A stretch of DNA of 64,000 nt, from assembly GCF_003590095.1 (NCBI RefSeq), contig NC_039502.1, positions 4,317,753 through 4,381,752 of the forward strand. The letters are read 5' to 3'. The position numbers were made by a program, and so were the translations under genes. The notes beneath the pieces were generated by a model. The model was not told the DNA's origin. It did no database searches and saw nothing but the letters and a program-made list of their open reading frames with translations. The stretch comes from Trichoplusia ni. Its lineage: Eukaryota > Arthropoda > Insecta > Lepidoptera > Noctuidae. Below are positions 1 through 12,627 of the stretch, piece after piece (position 1 is the stretch's first letter; every line of letters begins with the position of its first letter).

Positions 1-1228
1 ATTATATTATTGTAATAATGATATATATTATAGTGATATTTCCGTTTACAAGTTTGACAAGTACAAATTTTAGTAACATTTAGAAATATTGCTGTTGTTA
101 ACTTATCTGCTTTACATATTTACTATCAACGATTTGAAATATTATTTCTTGCCTTCAAATATCAAATTTCTATTATTTTGTTTCCAATGAAATTTCAAAA
201 CTGTATAAAGCCGTCTAACATTACCTGTCGATACCGAAGATATAGAAAAAAGTGTTATAAAAAAGGGATCAAAAACCATCTGCCTCGGTTTTGTGTTTCA
301 AACACCGCTAATTGAAAAAGGTCTTTCGAATTTCGAATTATCACTTGAATCTAGATTTAGACCAATAAAATTTTGGTTTTAAGGGTGATGATATATAATT
401 TCATTTGGTTTTATTTGTTTTATAGAAACGGTAGAATTCGATTTACAAGTGTTCAAAGTTTCGTTCATAAAATTGTTTAGGTTAAATTTGATTCAAGAAA
501 ATTATGCTAGAATCATTTAATAATCATCAGTCAGGTTTATTTCGCTATTAAATCTGATATTTTGAATTTGATGTAAAGTTACGAGAGACTACCAGTTTAG
601 AAAGTCTTAAGACCAAATCATGTTTCAGAAGGAGTTAAAGCCAAGATGAAGTAAAATTACACATTTTAATATCTCCCAAACTCTAAAGCTTCCGATGAAA
701 ATAATTACACAGACAAAGCACACAAAGTTATTAATAGACTTTATTTATTTTCAGCCGACAAACAACCAATGGTAGTTAGTACAAAGGTATCTGTTGACCC
801 AAATTAAACCATCAGATACATGCACCTTTCATTACCATGGAGGAATATACATAATTTAGAAAGCATTAAAACCAACAGATTAAGACTTGTAAACCAATGT
901 AACGAAACAATCAAAATCCAACTATAGGTAACACACATAAGGTTGATTTTTGATGTTACTTTGTAAGCAATTTGTCTCAACGGAGTCCTGTAGTAACGAA
1001 ATTTATTACTAAGTATTAACTATTGATTACCAGGAATGGCTCGCGTTTGTACTAACAATTTATAATGAACAATCTCTGTTCTGTATGACCGCTCTATTAA
1101 TGGAAATATTTTTAATAATACGCTTAGCCTTAGTTGGGTTTTGATTTATTTATGAAAGTTGCTTTTAATGCCTCTATAACTTTCCTTATCTTTTAGCTTC
1201 TTTTACCTTGTATGTTCGGTATAATTTA
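1..1228. other. Unassigned AT-rich sequence
   Basis: I see no recognisable gene, RNA or repeat family here. Reading frames are short and show no codon-position bias by eye. Confidence 0.5.
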
Positions 1229-1524
1229 TTATTTAAGTTTTGGAATTTCTTGAACAAAACTCTCAGTGGAATCCCTAAAGAAATCAACTGTCATTATTTT
1301 CAAAACAGAATCTACTGCTTTATTTACTACTGCAGCAACTATTTCGACAATTTGTAAAACGCCATCAGTATTGTATTTAACTATTCTAAATGTTTTAATT
1401 TGTGACGAAACGTAATTAGTTTTTGTCCAATTAATTGTTTCATTAACGATAGCCAGCATTGCATCATTTTTTTCTCATTTGACCACTTAATTACGTTTTC
1501 GCGAAGGGCAATCGTTTTTTTCAT
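1229..1524 (-). pseudogene. Possible small coding relic, one homopolymer frameshift
   Basis: Not recognised. On the minus strand an ATG at 1524 (MKKTIALRENVIKW...) runs about 17 codons to a run of seven A (plus strand T-run 1467-1473). The frame that is open before the run stops soon after it. The frame open after the run continues to a TAA at 1229-1231 and ends in EIPKLK. A one-base indel in that run would join the two parts into a protein of about 98 residues. In the long part I hand-counted G at codon position 1 in about 25 of 77 codons and at position 2 in only 5 or 6, which suggests coding. No signal peptide, motif or family is visible. It could be a recent pseudogene, an intact gene with a sequence error in the run, or chance. 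Confidence 0.3.
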
Positions 1525-2104
1525 TGCTGTTATTGTTGATTAAGTAATGACTTTTGGTAACGCCCATACTAAATTAATTATCATTTTAATTGGTTTCAAA
1601 TTGGTATATTATAAGAGGCTTAAACTTATTTAAATAAGAAGTAATTATAGTAACACGAAAAGATACAGACAAAGATATTGTATTTACAAAGAAATTTCTA
1701 TTTTTCAAAGCTATATCTAAATCAGTTCCATAAATAATCGCACCATTTATTTTTGCTAGATCGAATCTATAATAGTAAGACCCGACAAAAAGGAGGAAGA
1801 AATAACGAACGGATTCAGTACATTCACAAACCGTATTAATTTGGTATCAGCCACGTAATTCCAATAACATATATAACTGGTCCCAACAAAATATTACAAT
1901 ATGATTAACAAACAAACGTATTGAATTTAAAACCTTGATCCAATGACACAAGACTGAATCTTGATTATCAAAACAAGTAGGCCGTAATTACTTTATTGCG
2001 TAAAGGTTTAAGCTTCATTGTGCTTACAAGAAGAAACTGGTAATACGGTACTTTTGCAAAAAAAAAACTTGAAAGACGTGACTTCAGAATATGTGATTAA
2101 ATGA

Positions 2105-2646
2105 TTACGATATAATGTTAGTCACAAGGCCAATGTTGTTAAAGGCCTAAATGACATTATTCCGACATCACGTGAATACGAAACAAAGACACGTGGGATG
2201 CCAGACACTCATGAATCAGTTAATAAAGACAAAACTTCCGTAGGTTTTTTATAGATGTCATCGAAGATACGTAATTCTGCCAAATCAAGGTTTGAGGTTA
2301 TAATTATGTCCTTGGCTTCAATACTACGGTCCATCAACATAACGAAAAGAAACATTTATTTTAACAGCTTCTTAAAGATGTCATTAATTATGACACAAAG
2401 AAATTCGAAGAGAATAAGGTTATGTTAATTAAAGAAAATAACTTTTATTATCTCCCAAAGCCGTTAACTCCAAAAAAGCAGGTTCGTTTCGCCTCCGCAC
2501 AAAAAAATGAGAAATTAGGTGTGACCTCGCCATTCATTTGCGTTAGAGTACCGTTAATCCCTCATTATTTATATGTATTCGCATTTATAAACGGTGATGA
2601 AAAAACATTAAAAAAACTGCATGTCACGTTAATAAAAAAACGATAG
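2105..2646 (+). pseudogene. Decayed coding relic in two frames
   Basis: Not recognised. From 2105 a frame runs 49 codons to a TAG at 2252. It has frequent GNN codons (about 13 of 41 hand-counted) and few TNN codons. The frame appears to continue after a shift in the T-run 2245-2250: from 2251 the new frame holds three stops (TAA, TGA, TAA) and is then open from about 2368 to 2646, including KDVINYDTKKFEENK and an ATG at 2422. I read this as one decayed open frame with a frameshift and nonsense changes. The 2422-2646 part could be chance. No domain can be named. Confidence 0.28.
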
Positions 2647-3290
2647 AAGCAGATGCAAAGCTCTTTCTAAAATCTTCATCAATTTAAAACAGTCGATTGT
2701 CAATCATAATAATGTACTATCGTTTTTACATACGTGAAATTCTATGGACATCAATCAATGCATATTAAGTGTACAGGAACATTTTTCAAATCAACACTTG
2801 AGTACAAAACGAAAATTAATCTAAGCTGTGGTAAGGTTTTTTGACAGCACATAGCTTCTTATAGAACAAAAATAGAATTCCATTACTACAGCTGACTTGA
2901 AAGCTATAAATAAAACGATAGCAAAAATTCTTACAGCCTTTTATTACGATACATGCGTACACACTCCATCATGCCTTAGACCCTCGGGCTGAGCAAGCGA
3001 AAAAACGTCGGTCTTATTCCAATAAGTATTATTATGAAGATTTATTTTATTTTTTCATCTTGGTATTAATTTAGGTTCAATAGCCCTTGCAGCAAGCGTC
3101 GTGATGTAATTCCTACACCTGTTGGTCTTAGTTATTAATAATGGAGGTTTTATTGCTTTAGGATTGTTCCTTTCACTGATTTGCTTTGCGATGTCTTTAG
3201 GTTTAACAACTGTCCATGGTCTTGTAATTATAGAGAACTAATTATTACCTCCTTACAATTTCGCAACGACATTTTTAGAATCAGTTGCTT
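2647..3290. other. Unassigned sequence
   Basis: Low-complexity AT-rich sequence with no gene or repeat that I can support. Confidence 0.5.
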
Positions 3291-3524
3291 AAATAAATAA
3301 ATAAATGCGGACAACATCACATTCATTGTTCTGAACCCAAAGTAAGTTGCTAAAGCACTTGTGTTATGGAATTCAGATACAACGAAGGTACCACAAACAC
3401 CAGGACCCGAGACAATGTAGAAATGTGATTTTTTACATTGACCCGACCGGAGATCGAACCCGGGACCTCAGAGCTAGCGACACCTTGAAACCGGTGCGTA
3501 CGCCACTCGACCACGGAGGTCGTC
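3291..3524 (-). mobile_element. tRNA-derived SINE, type A, copy 1
   Basis: Reverse complement of the element at 35168-35414. Read on the minus strand it starts GACGACCTCCGTGG. It has an A-box-like TGGTCGAGTGG and a B box (GGTTCGATC, plus strand 3452-3460), then a tRNA-unrelated body, and ends in an (AAAT)n tail at 3291-3306. This is the structure of a polymerase III SINE retroposed by a LINE. The body differs from copy 2 by scattered substitutions, so both have drifted. The open frame across it (with GDRTRDL) is only a translation of the B-box region. Confidence 0.88.
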
Positions 3525-5188
3525 AAAATAAATAATTGTATGAATAAATAAATTAAATATCAATTGTATGAGCTTCTAGAAAGTCTAATTCGATTACAAT
3601 CATCAAAACATTCCCACCGGCAAGTCTTTTACTACATTGTTTATGTTTCATTATTCAATTGAGTATCTTTCTTGCATCCAAACGAAGTTTCTTTAAGTCA
3701 AGCCTTAAAAGGGATGGATGCATCGATAAATACATGCATGACCTTTACCGTACTATCTTTAAATGTTAGTAATAATGCTAAAGAGAATTCACTTTCTAGT
3801 TAGATTACAATGTGGGTGTGTGACCAAATGTTATTCATGCAAGTATAAAAAGCCCAAATGAGACGTCTTTTTAAATTGATTGATTTGTTATTTATGTTTT
3901 TAGATTGATTGATGTTTCCTTGCCCTTTACTGACCAAATGATACCCACGTATTTGAATTCTAATTATTTGTGACTTTAATATCTTTATTTGTATTCAAAT
4001 GATTACTAACAATGTTAACTGAGTACTTCAAAAGTAGGGTTTCAGAGAAAACTGTTTTGCCTCAATTGTACTCTTTAACACTTGCATATATACTTATTAT
4101 TTCTAATGTGTTTTCTCTTAAACCTTGGGGTTCAACAGAACAGCTTGTTCAGAACGGTTCGTGTCTGGGTTGTTATGCCAATTAACGCTTATTCGCAAAG
4201 CTCATGATGTACCTACCTTATATATCACGGAGTATTTCATTTCAACGGCTTAAAGTATTAATGTAACATTGTGTTAATAAATTTCTCGGCAACAAGACTG
4301 TGTTAACTTTATTAATGTTTGGTACAAGACTTGAGTTCAGGACTTTCCTTTTTGAGGTGAGGAACTGCGTTATAACATGAAGTGAAACTTAATTAATTTA
4401 CATGTTAACTATAATTATAAACATCGTGATATATTAAAATGTTTATTATGTGAAACAGAATTGTTGTCAAAATTCGTACAACATTATCTTAGTAAATTCT
4501 TGTTTTTGTCTACATATTTTTGAGTGACTATAAAATAACATTGTATTTGAATTTGTTTGCATTTGAATTGAACACATTGAATTTGTAGGAATCTTTAACT
4601 TATTATTCATTAAATTAATCAATCTCGGTTAATTTAATCAGTTGAAACGGTTAAATACATATTGTTAAACATGTCAAGTATTAACCAGTAGCTCTCCGTT
4701 TAACAAACAATCAGGCTATTATGGAAATAGGTTGACTTGACGGTCATCCATCACCCAGTTGGCATTTACGACTTAAACGGGAAGATACACTGATAAATCG
4801 GAATACTTTCACTTCTCAAACTAAAACTGTTAACAGAATAAATTGAATAACGTGGGTATTACTATGAATTGTTTTCTCTAGAAGACAAACTCCACGATTT
4901 AAATTCCAGAATTTTCGGGCCTTTTAAAACAATCTACGTTTGCGCAAAATCTTTTCCTTCGTAACCATACTAAATTATCTACAGATGTCACAATTTTAAA
5001 TAAGAAGACGAATACTATGGTTTTACAGTACCCACGTTGACTTAAACCAGCTTCCATCACTCCTTATCCACTACCTGTTAAGGAAATTTTATCGCCTCTG
5101 TCAACGGTCGAAGGAGTTTTGTACCTTCTGCACGTATTGTATTCAGTTTAAGAGATCGTGTTACTCAGATTTGTTTTAAATATTGGTC
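3525..5188. other. Unassigned sequence
   Basis: No recognisable gene. A 36-codon open stretch on the plus strand at 5041-5150 (ITPYPLPVKEILSPL...) looks mildly protein-like but is too short to call. Confidence 0.45.
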
Positions 5189-5341
5189 ATGGATGTCTGT
5201 CGTTTCGTCGGATTTAGTTTTATCGCAGCATGAGGTAGTCCTAAGGTTTCTAATTGGCTGTTCGCGTTGCAATGTATCGGTATGCGTGTGGGGGCCAAAT
5301 GCCTTGCAGTTGCAAATGTTGATGACTTAATATGGGAGTAA
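5189..5341 (+). pseudogene. Short coding relic with one TGA
   Basis: Not recognised. The frame from ATG 5189 to TAA 5339-5341 reads MDVCRFVGFSFIAA, an in-frame TGA (5231-5233), then GSPKVSNWLFALQCIGM and on to VDDLIWE. By hand about 20 of 50 codons start with G, far above the local base frequency, which favours past coding. The TGA could be a decayed TGG. It lies just upstream, on the same strand, of the signal-peptide pseudogene at 5862, but no splice link is evident. Confidence 0.3.
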
Positions 5342-5861
5342 AAAACCTGGTCTACTCGATGTTATTTTTTCTTGCTCGTTAAAGTTTCTAATTTACTGTA
5401 AATAAACGTCAAGTTAACTTTGGCATCGATGCTAATTTAATGCGATAATTCTAAACGTTTTCCCTAATACGTTTGAAAGGCATCAATCAATCCGAAATTT
5501 ACACTGTTCTCCACAAAATCTCCATTCAATTTCAAAACACTATCAAGTCCAAACAAAAAACCTGCGTCTCGATTCCCATCATGCAAATCTAACTGTCAAC
5601 CATTAAAGTCCAGTGCAGCATCCGTTATTTGAAATAATTCCTCATTGTAACAAAGTCGTGTCTTCCATTGCTATCAATACATCCAGATGGAAACGATACG
5701 CTGCGTAATAAATTGGCTGCTGACTATCTGAATGCATACCGTTAACGAGTTATAGATAAAGTGGCTTTCACACGAACGAAACGTCGCTGCGATCGTTTAA
5801 TTAATTTTAAATAGCTTTAACAGTCTAATTACTTGCTTTTGGGTATTCAAAACTAAAGCAA

Positions 5862-6565
5862 ATGGTTACATTAACTTTAATTGTTCTGTGTGTCGTGTCC
5901 ACCGGTAGTGAATATTTTAGCATAACTAATTAAGTTGTTGAGATTTTCTAATGCATAATCATTACATTAATCTTTTTTGACATGTTTATAGTCGTTTTCT
6001 GTCATATTATCAGTCTTAGGTTGTAAAAATTATTTATGTTCAGTATCAATCATTGCTATTCATAAACTGTCTGAAACAAAAAATCCTTTGCGTAATTCAA
6101 ATAGACTAAGAGTTTAAATAACGGGTTAACAAGCCGTATTTGTCAGAATACAATCGCAGCTACATTTAATCCAGTGTACACGACCCTCTGTAACGCAATA
6201 TCGAAATATAAATTATTTTCCAAGACCTTTAGTAGAGAAATCTAGCAATAAGTATAAATATTAAAGTTTCCACCCTTCAATTTCGCTTTGCTTTCACTAT
6301 CATATTGCATAAAGTTCTTAATACCTATTTCTGTCTTATAGAAGGTAGATGGTAGTTGTAGGCCCATAATATTGCCCATAAATTTATAAATGGAAATGTT
6401 CCCTTCCATGGTGATTTGGTTGGAAGACTAAATGTTGATTATGGTATTCCTTTGGGACCGGTTATTGGACCTGACGGTAAGGCTAACATTGAATTGACAA
6501 CGGTCATTGTACTGGACGAAGCTAATGATGATATTATTATAGTTAGTTGTGTCGCATTGTGTTAA
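5862..6565 (+). pseudogene. Two-exon secreted-protein pseudogene, unknown family
   Basis: Exon 1 (5862-5904) encodes a typical signal peptide, MVTLTLIVLCVVST, and ends in phase 1 before a possible donor (ACCG|GTAGTG). Exon 2 would start at 6342 after a good acceptor (TTTCTGTCTTATAG) and keeps the phase. It reads EGRW, TAG, L, TAG, then AHNIAHKFINGNVPFHGDL and on through GIPLGPVIGPDG to a TAA at 6563-6565. In the region from 6362, about 28 of 65 codons begin with G (hand count), the strongest periodicity in this part of the window. The two TAG codons (6353, 6359) could each be a CAG changed by C to T. I do not recognise the protein family. The splice model is inference; the coding nature of 6362-6562 is the firm part. 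If the acceptor is instead at 6361, the stops fall in the intron and the exon might be intact. Confidence 0.5.
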
Positions 6566-9500
6566 GAGAATGTGGAGAGGCTGGAACTTTTAAAGTCAAT
6601 TGGGAGAGAGAGATTGATTTTAAATCGAATATGTATGTATCTCATTTTTAACTGAAAGAAAATTAGTCAGCTAGATGTCAATTTATTTATTAAATAAACA
6701 AAAAATATGAAGGTAATACGCGTCACAGAAAATTTCGACTTACTGTTAAATAGCGAATATTTCTTGGACATCTTTAATACTAATTACATTTCTATATTCA
6801 ACTCGGTACCCAATTACTATTATTACCTGCTAAATATATTCCAACACGGCGAAAGCACTATTTTAAATTACTTGCAGTCCATTGGATACAAACACATTTA
6901 TAATATCCCAACTACTCGTATCAACCATTACAAAACAGTTACAAGCTTTCGTAACATCTACAAATAGAAACTGCTCGTACTGGACTCCTTATCACAGGTT
7001 TGATGTTTTATTTCCTGTGCTTATCTAACGGACTCTATTTAATTCTTGAAACACCGTGTCATGCCCATGTTCAGTCACATTAATTGGCTGGTTTTTGCGA
7101 ATGATTGAACTGTTTTTTTGCTATTTGAGAAAAAAAACTTTATTGCTGCGTATAAATTTTGCCTTAAGGAGGTCATTGAGACGTTTAATTACTTTATTTA
7201 TGATTTTATTACCAAGGACATTTAACTAACGGAATGTAGGAATACGAATGGTTTTATAAGACTATCAATTCTCATGGCAATTGTAGTGATCAATGCTGGT
7301 TCTTTGTAAAATGTAAAGCAATAGGTAATCTATACATGGGCAGTTCAGGCTAGGCAGGTAAAATAAAATATGGTAATATGATAATCTAACCTAAGGTTCA
7401 AACGATCTTTGAACTATTTCATTACCACTGGTGTTGATTACAGGGTACAAGTAAAAGTCGACACTGATTAATTCAGTCTCCAATAAATGGCGTTGAGCAA
7501 ACAGTATTACCGTCTGAGAATTTTGTTTGTGAGTAACTTGGTACAGATCAAACAAATTGCCCGGATGTGTATGATCTGTGTAAGTTCGATAACTAGTTAA
7601 CACTAGGTATATGTACTTCCTAAACTAAGACACCACTGACAAACGGTGAAGGAAAACATCATGAGGAAACCTGGAAATCAAGTATTGTGATTAAGCTTGA
7701 TGATCATGCTCAAGGGCTTCAATATATAGGGAGATGCTTGTGTCCAGCAATAGAGCGTATAAAGACTGGAATTTTAACATTTATTAAGCTTAACTAAAGA
7801 TAAGAACACGCCAAATTCACAAACGTGATTCGAGTATATCGGACGCTTAATTTTGTTGAACTCAACAATACTTCTCTAGTTTTGTGCCAGAACATTTGGA
7901 ACTAAATCAAAATATAAACACCATTATTTTAGGGCGTGTCAATAACAATTAAAGTCACGTAGAACAACGACTTCAATGTTCAAACAAACATTTGTCATAG
8001 TGATTGATATCAATCGATTTACTGCAACAAGTATAATACCTCCATAATCCTTAATAGTCTGCAAACGTCCAATGTTGAATATAAGACTTATGGCTTCACA
8101 TAGATAGATATCTGGTCGGTAAACAATATGGATTATCCAAGTGAATCTGTGTATCGAGACTCCAATAATATATAAATATTTAAAAATAAAGTTGGGCTTA
8201 AGTTAGGTAAAAATACTGAGGTGACATACTTAATAAAGTCAAGAATTTTGGAAATTGAAATTAGTTTAGACGCTGAATAAAGGAATTCTAAAAAAATACT
8301 CTGTATTGAAGGCGACAGAAAATTGATAACAGATAAGATACAACCAGTAAATGCAAGCAAGTATTATAAAAAAAAAACTTTTAACAAAATTGTGAGCCAT
8401 AAAAATTGCCAACAGTTACTTTTTGCGAAACCAAACCTCACAATCCAAACGTTAACCGAATCATTCAAATCAATCAATGATAAAAGTAACAAAAAAACTA
8501 AAAGGTTTAAGTACCGCCATTCGTAAAAAATCTTTATTCTAAACACCTCTCCATACCTATACGTAAATCTTTTGTACAATAAATCGCGTGTAATCGTGAA
8601 GCCTTCGAAACGAACACAACAATTTCACTTAACAAAAACTGTCATTATAATCAATTAAAGTGAAACGCTAATGGTCACGGCAATCTTCAGCTTTCTAGAT
8701 GCCAATTAATATTGCCTACTTGTGTCTAGATTGTAACTTAAGATAAGTAAGATGAGCTATCGCGAAATTGAAATATCTGTACCTGAATGTTGAAGCTTGT
8801 TTTCGCTGAGAAATTGGCTGTAATGGCTTTGAGGCTCGTAAAGTTGGCGGGAACTAGGATAGAATTAGAATTCCTTAATTGAAACTTTTTGCTAACCAAA
8901 ATATTCGAGAAACTAACGAAAGAACTTTTTGTTAGAATTTGACGATCAACAGAGGACGTAAAATAGAATAGGTAGATAAAACCGTTTACCACTAAAGATT
9001 TTAAACTAAGGAAAGTATCCTTACAGAATGGTGACCACATCAAGGACAAAAAAGCAGTCAAAATACAAAAACAAAAGCAAATAAATTATCACGATGCCAT
9101 ATTTAAAGACAATCAAAAACCGCCAGTTAAATATAGCTTTTATCAAGGTCCTAAAATAACAACAAAACGGTAACTAATTTGAATAAATCAATGATTCAAC
9201 AATCCGATTTCGAAATACCTGATGACCTAATAATTCCAAAACGAAGCAGTCGTTTGTTTTCCTTAAAAATAAACAAATTGATTCAAAATTGATTCAATGC
9301 CCATTATACAAATTTACACGGCTTTTTGGGTTTTATTGATGGCTTTCGATAGCTTTTAAATTTGTGAATACTTTTTTGCATTACTTGAGACCTAAATTAC
9401 AACCAGACATTCGTCATGACAAATTTTGTTTTTCTCGCCAGTCTCTAAGGACTTTGAAACGTCCACGCTTAAATTTGGTCTGTACTACGTTCACTCATTT

Positions 9501-10093
9501 ACAAATCGAACAAAGAAATAACCTATTTGTATGGTCTTCAACACTTTTATTTGCTATGAAGTAAATAATATTTGAATAGAGATTGTGTACCTACGTCTTA
9601 CCTATGTTTTTCCTGTTTTTGTAAACAGGCCTAAACCATTGTTTCCCAAATGTATAAGTCAATCTCAATGTTAAGAAATCTTATTTTTAATCCGCAATAG
9701 TATTTGAAGTCATTTTATATCTAGAATGAAAACAGTTTCATTACAAATCCAACTTTCCAATAAACACACGGCTTTCGAGAAATCTCTTCATAGACCTTTA
9801 GCAAAATCCACTACATTTTGAAAATAAGGTTTAGATTTTACCCGTTTCATCCCACGCAACTTGTCGCGGTCAACTAAAGGTAATATATTGCAGCCACGGA
9901 TGTGGGCGATGGGTCAGTTACCTTTTTTTACTTATGCACAGTCCGACCTTTAACCTAACGCTATCGACAATGTTACTTGAGTGGTATACTTCCAAAGCGA
10001 CGGCATATCGTGATTAGTGGCATCGATCTTTTACCATGTATTGCTTCGTTTAAATTTACATTGACGTTTTAAAGACATGTGAAGAGATTTTAA
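6566..10093. other. Unassigned sequence with weak open frames
   Basis: Open frames of 70-107 codons occur at 6707-6967 (+), 7391-7603 (-) and 8738-9061 (-). By my estimate such lengths arise by chance several times in 64 kb of this composition. None has a recognisable domain, splice context or clear codon bias, so I do not call them genes. Confidence 0.45.
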
Positions 10094-10462
10094 ATCTCAT
10101 GTTGTCATTCTAGAAATAGTACACATTTTGGTGTATCATCATCAATTTTTAGCATATTCATGGGTTTTAATAATGTTAGCTCTAGTAAATCTGCAACTAT
10201 CATTAATGCACTAATGTACACACAGGTATGTCCCATTCAAAAGCAAGTTAAAAGAGCTATAAAAATTCAGAAACCTCCGCCAATGCAAGGATTAAATTCA
10301 AAATAGTCTTTCTATTCACCTGACCTCTCTTCACAAGCAACTGCTCTGGCTACAGAATCCTAGACACTTATTACATCTATTAAACAGCAAGCTGCTGGCT
10401 CGCCGAGTGCCAACCGTCGTCGTCCTAGTTTACTATCGCATTTATCATCATTATTTAGCTAG
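10094..10462 (+). pseudogene. Coding relic with two in-frame TAG codons
   Basis: Not recognised. One frame stays coherent from after the TAA at 10091 to a TAG at 10460-10462, with interruptions at 10304 and 10361 (both TAG). An ATG lies at 10160 (MGFNNVSSSKSATIINALM...). The middle is basic (QKQVKRAIKIQKPPPMQG). The end is rich in serine and arginine and closes with RRRPSLLSHLSSLFS just before the stop. T is depleted at codon position 1. The layout suggests a single-exon remnant, perhaps of a mobile-element protein, but I can name no family. A shuffled-sequence control would be needed to exclude chance. Confidence 0.33.
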
Positions 10463-11841
10463 TGCAAACGGTAAAAGTCATTCTATGGTAATCGTTCAGA
10501 ATGCTTGAAATTTTTAACTCATTCCACAATAAATTGCAGCTAAATCAGAATTGTTATGTTTTCTAAATAATGGGAGTTATTGATTTAAGTACTTATTGAA
10601 CGGAGAAAATCGAAAGCTCATTTATTTTCTAATCGTAAGACAGCGTTGAACCATTGAATCTGGAGAATCTAGATTTAATTGAGCAAACTAATTATATTGA
10701 ATGCTGTGGTCCAGATAAAATCTCTCGTGGGAATGAAGTCGTCTTACATAGATTGTTGAGATAGGCTTAAGATGGATTTAAACTAATGAATTCAGTTCCA
10801 ATGCGAACAGTACTCCATTGATGGTTATTATTATATCAACAACCAATTCTCTCACCTTAACGTAAATTATTTATTTAGACCTTGAAAACAGTAACATTTC
10901 GTTGTACCGCTGTAATTTCAAAGTTTTAATTGTTATGACTATTATTATATCAGGAAATGTAATATCAGACAGGATGACAAATAAACGATAATTCCAATCA
11001 GTCAATGAATTCAGTATAACATGATTACGAATATAATTCTTAGAAAGGCAATGAAGACTGTACTTGATAAAAGAAGATACACTATCGTGTTGTGTGGAAA
11101 AAGATAAAGGAAAAAATGGTGTCTAGCCATTTCAAAGAAACTTTGTTTTGAGTCTAAGTACTGATGGCAATGCAGATTATTTGATGTATATCAGCTTTCC
11201 CACGATTGTTTGCCGTGTTGTCGTCATGTGAGTCTCAATTCTCGTGGATCATTAAACACGTACACTGTGACCTTTCCAAGCCCTCATTGCTTTAGCTTCT
11301 TCTCTTTTTTACGAACCTAAATTGCAAACTGTTACTAAGATTTCACATGGGCAGAAAGATAATTGTATAGATGTTCGCGATAAACGTATGCGTTGTCACG
11401 TTGATTAGGAATGTTGATGTCATCAACAATCGTTGTGTTTTCACTTTCTAAGTGAATAATATTTGTTCGATAAAGATCATTGTTATAAATAAATTGTAAG
11501 TTTATTGAATCAAGGATTTGTTCTTTATCTTGTATAATTTCCTTTTGTAATTGTTACCAAAAAACTGATATCGTCAAGTTTATTTAACTTTAGTTTGACA
11601 ATACTAACTTAAGGGTTTAAAAAATAAATTGTCTACAAACTTACATAAACAATTCAGAGAATAGAATAAATGATGACATCAACCATAAAACTAAAAATAA
11701 AAGCCTCCACAGTACCTTTAACAATAGTAAGTTAACAAAACAGAAAATCTTGAATAGCATACCAACCAGTTTCTTAACGAAATTCGCTACTTCAAGCATT
11801 GTGGTTAAAAAATTCAAAAGCAAATTACCATTGCGGATAAT
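10463..11841. other. Unassigned sequence
   Basis: A 44-codon plus-strand stretch at about 11280-11410 (SSLFYEPKLQTVTKISHGQK...) looks protein-like but has no start or clean splice frame. On the minus strand, 11641-11800 encodes a hydrophobic stretch (MLEVANFVKKLVGMLFKIF...) ending at a GTAAGT donor-like site. Neither is called. Confidence 0.35.
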
Positions 11842-11924
11842 TCATGAGGCATTCATTCCCATAAATGGTTCGCAGAAAGTGATACCAAACGGTTCTCGCC
11901 GAATATGGCATTGCGATCCAGTTT
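11842..11924 (-). pseudogene. Possible terminal exon of the minus-strand gene
   Basis: After a good acceptor (AATTTTGCTTTAG on the minus strand) the frame reads TGSQCHIRREPFGITFC, then EPFMGMNAS, and stops at TGA 11842-11844. With the base before the acceptor taken from an upstream exon, the start could read ETGSQC, which loosely resembles the GDSGGP region of a serine-protease fold with Asp, Ser and Pro replaced. Its leading phase needs a preceding exon ending in phase 1, whereas the exon at 13350-13508 ends in phase 2, so at least one exon is missing or the link is wrong. Low confidence. Confidence 0.2.
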
Positions 11925-12182
11925 CTAAAGCAAAATTCGAATTAATGTAACAGATAGTTGGACAAAATTGAAGATGGCTGTTTGGTAATATGTTGCAATA
12001 ATGTTAGGTTTAGTGTGGGCTTCAATTGTTTTGAAATTCTCTGTTGTCATGCTATTATTACACTGTGCAATATCATCTTTAACAATTTCATAAATAGAAA
12101 TTAACTAAATACTAACATCAATTTTCAAAGCTCAAATTGGATTTTAGTATATTAAAATCACGTTATCCAAGCTTCACAAACC

Positions 12183-12455
12183 CTAAATCACAATATTTCT
12201 TAGACCATCTGAGTTCTTAATGCCATCATCATCATTAAAATCCATATCATCTAAAGCTACCGTACCTTCTAAACGAAAATTATCTCTGTATTCTCATCTC
12301 ACATATTCAGTGTGATTTACAATATCCACGCTTACCGCCGTATCGCCCTCCGGTTCTCACAACCATCCGTCACTTTTTTATATTGCACTCTTATCAGCTA
12401 TCTCGACCGGATCAAACTGTGTCAATGTCTATGCAATAAGTTCACGATTAGTTAT
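12183..12455 (-). pseudogene. Heavily decayed coding relic, four nonsense codons
   Basis: Not recognised. A single minus-strand frame of about 90 codons shows very strong codon periodicity: by hand about 37 of 89 codons start with G against 14 with G second. Yet it holds TAG (12429), TAA (12378), TGA (12357) and TGA (12294). Readable segments include QFDPVEIADKSAI, EPEGDTAVSVDIVNHTEYVR and NFRLEGTVALDDMDF, followed by an acidic NDDDG run. The frame is kept across all four stops, so decay has been by substitution rather than indels. It lies between the last two proposed exons of the minus-strand gene, in the same orientation, and might be one of them, though the stops argue against a working exon. 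Confidence 0.5.
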
Positions 12456-12627
12456 TTAAATTTAAACGATGTTAATATGTATGTTTATTGCGTGTGAATA
12501 TCATCTCATCAGAAGTTCATTGAACCAAATAGTGACCGTATCAATTTGTTTATGTTCGGCATGTTTTGACATTTCGGAATTTAATATCGTAAACTATTTA
12601 TATCACGTAAAAGTGGTTTTATTAGTA

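Noticed and set aside
1560..1850. 71-codon minus-strand open frame upstream of the 1.2-kb relic
   Set aside because: G-first codon proportion equals background and T-first is average, so no evidence of coding.
3347..3535. Open frame containing DPTGDRTRDLRASDTL, also at 35163-35345
   Set aside because: It is a translation of the SINE's tRNA-like head and B box. The same peptide arises from both copies on opposite strands, so it is not a gene.
7391..7603. 70-codon minus-strand frame ending EIVQRSFEP
   Set aside because: The peptide looks natural, but the G-first count is near background and the opposite strand is equally readable, so strand and coding status cannot be decided.
8738..9061. 107-codon minus-strand frame
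   Set aside because: No codon bias, motif or splice context. At this base composition I expect several stop-free frames over 100 codons by chance in 64 kb.
11120..11410. Possible exon pair with a GTGAGT donor near 11229 and an acceptor near 11281
   Set aside because: The intron would be about 53 bp and the phases of the two frames do not agree.
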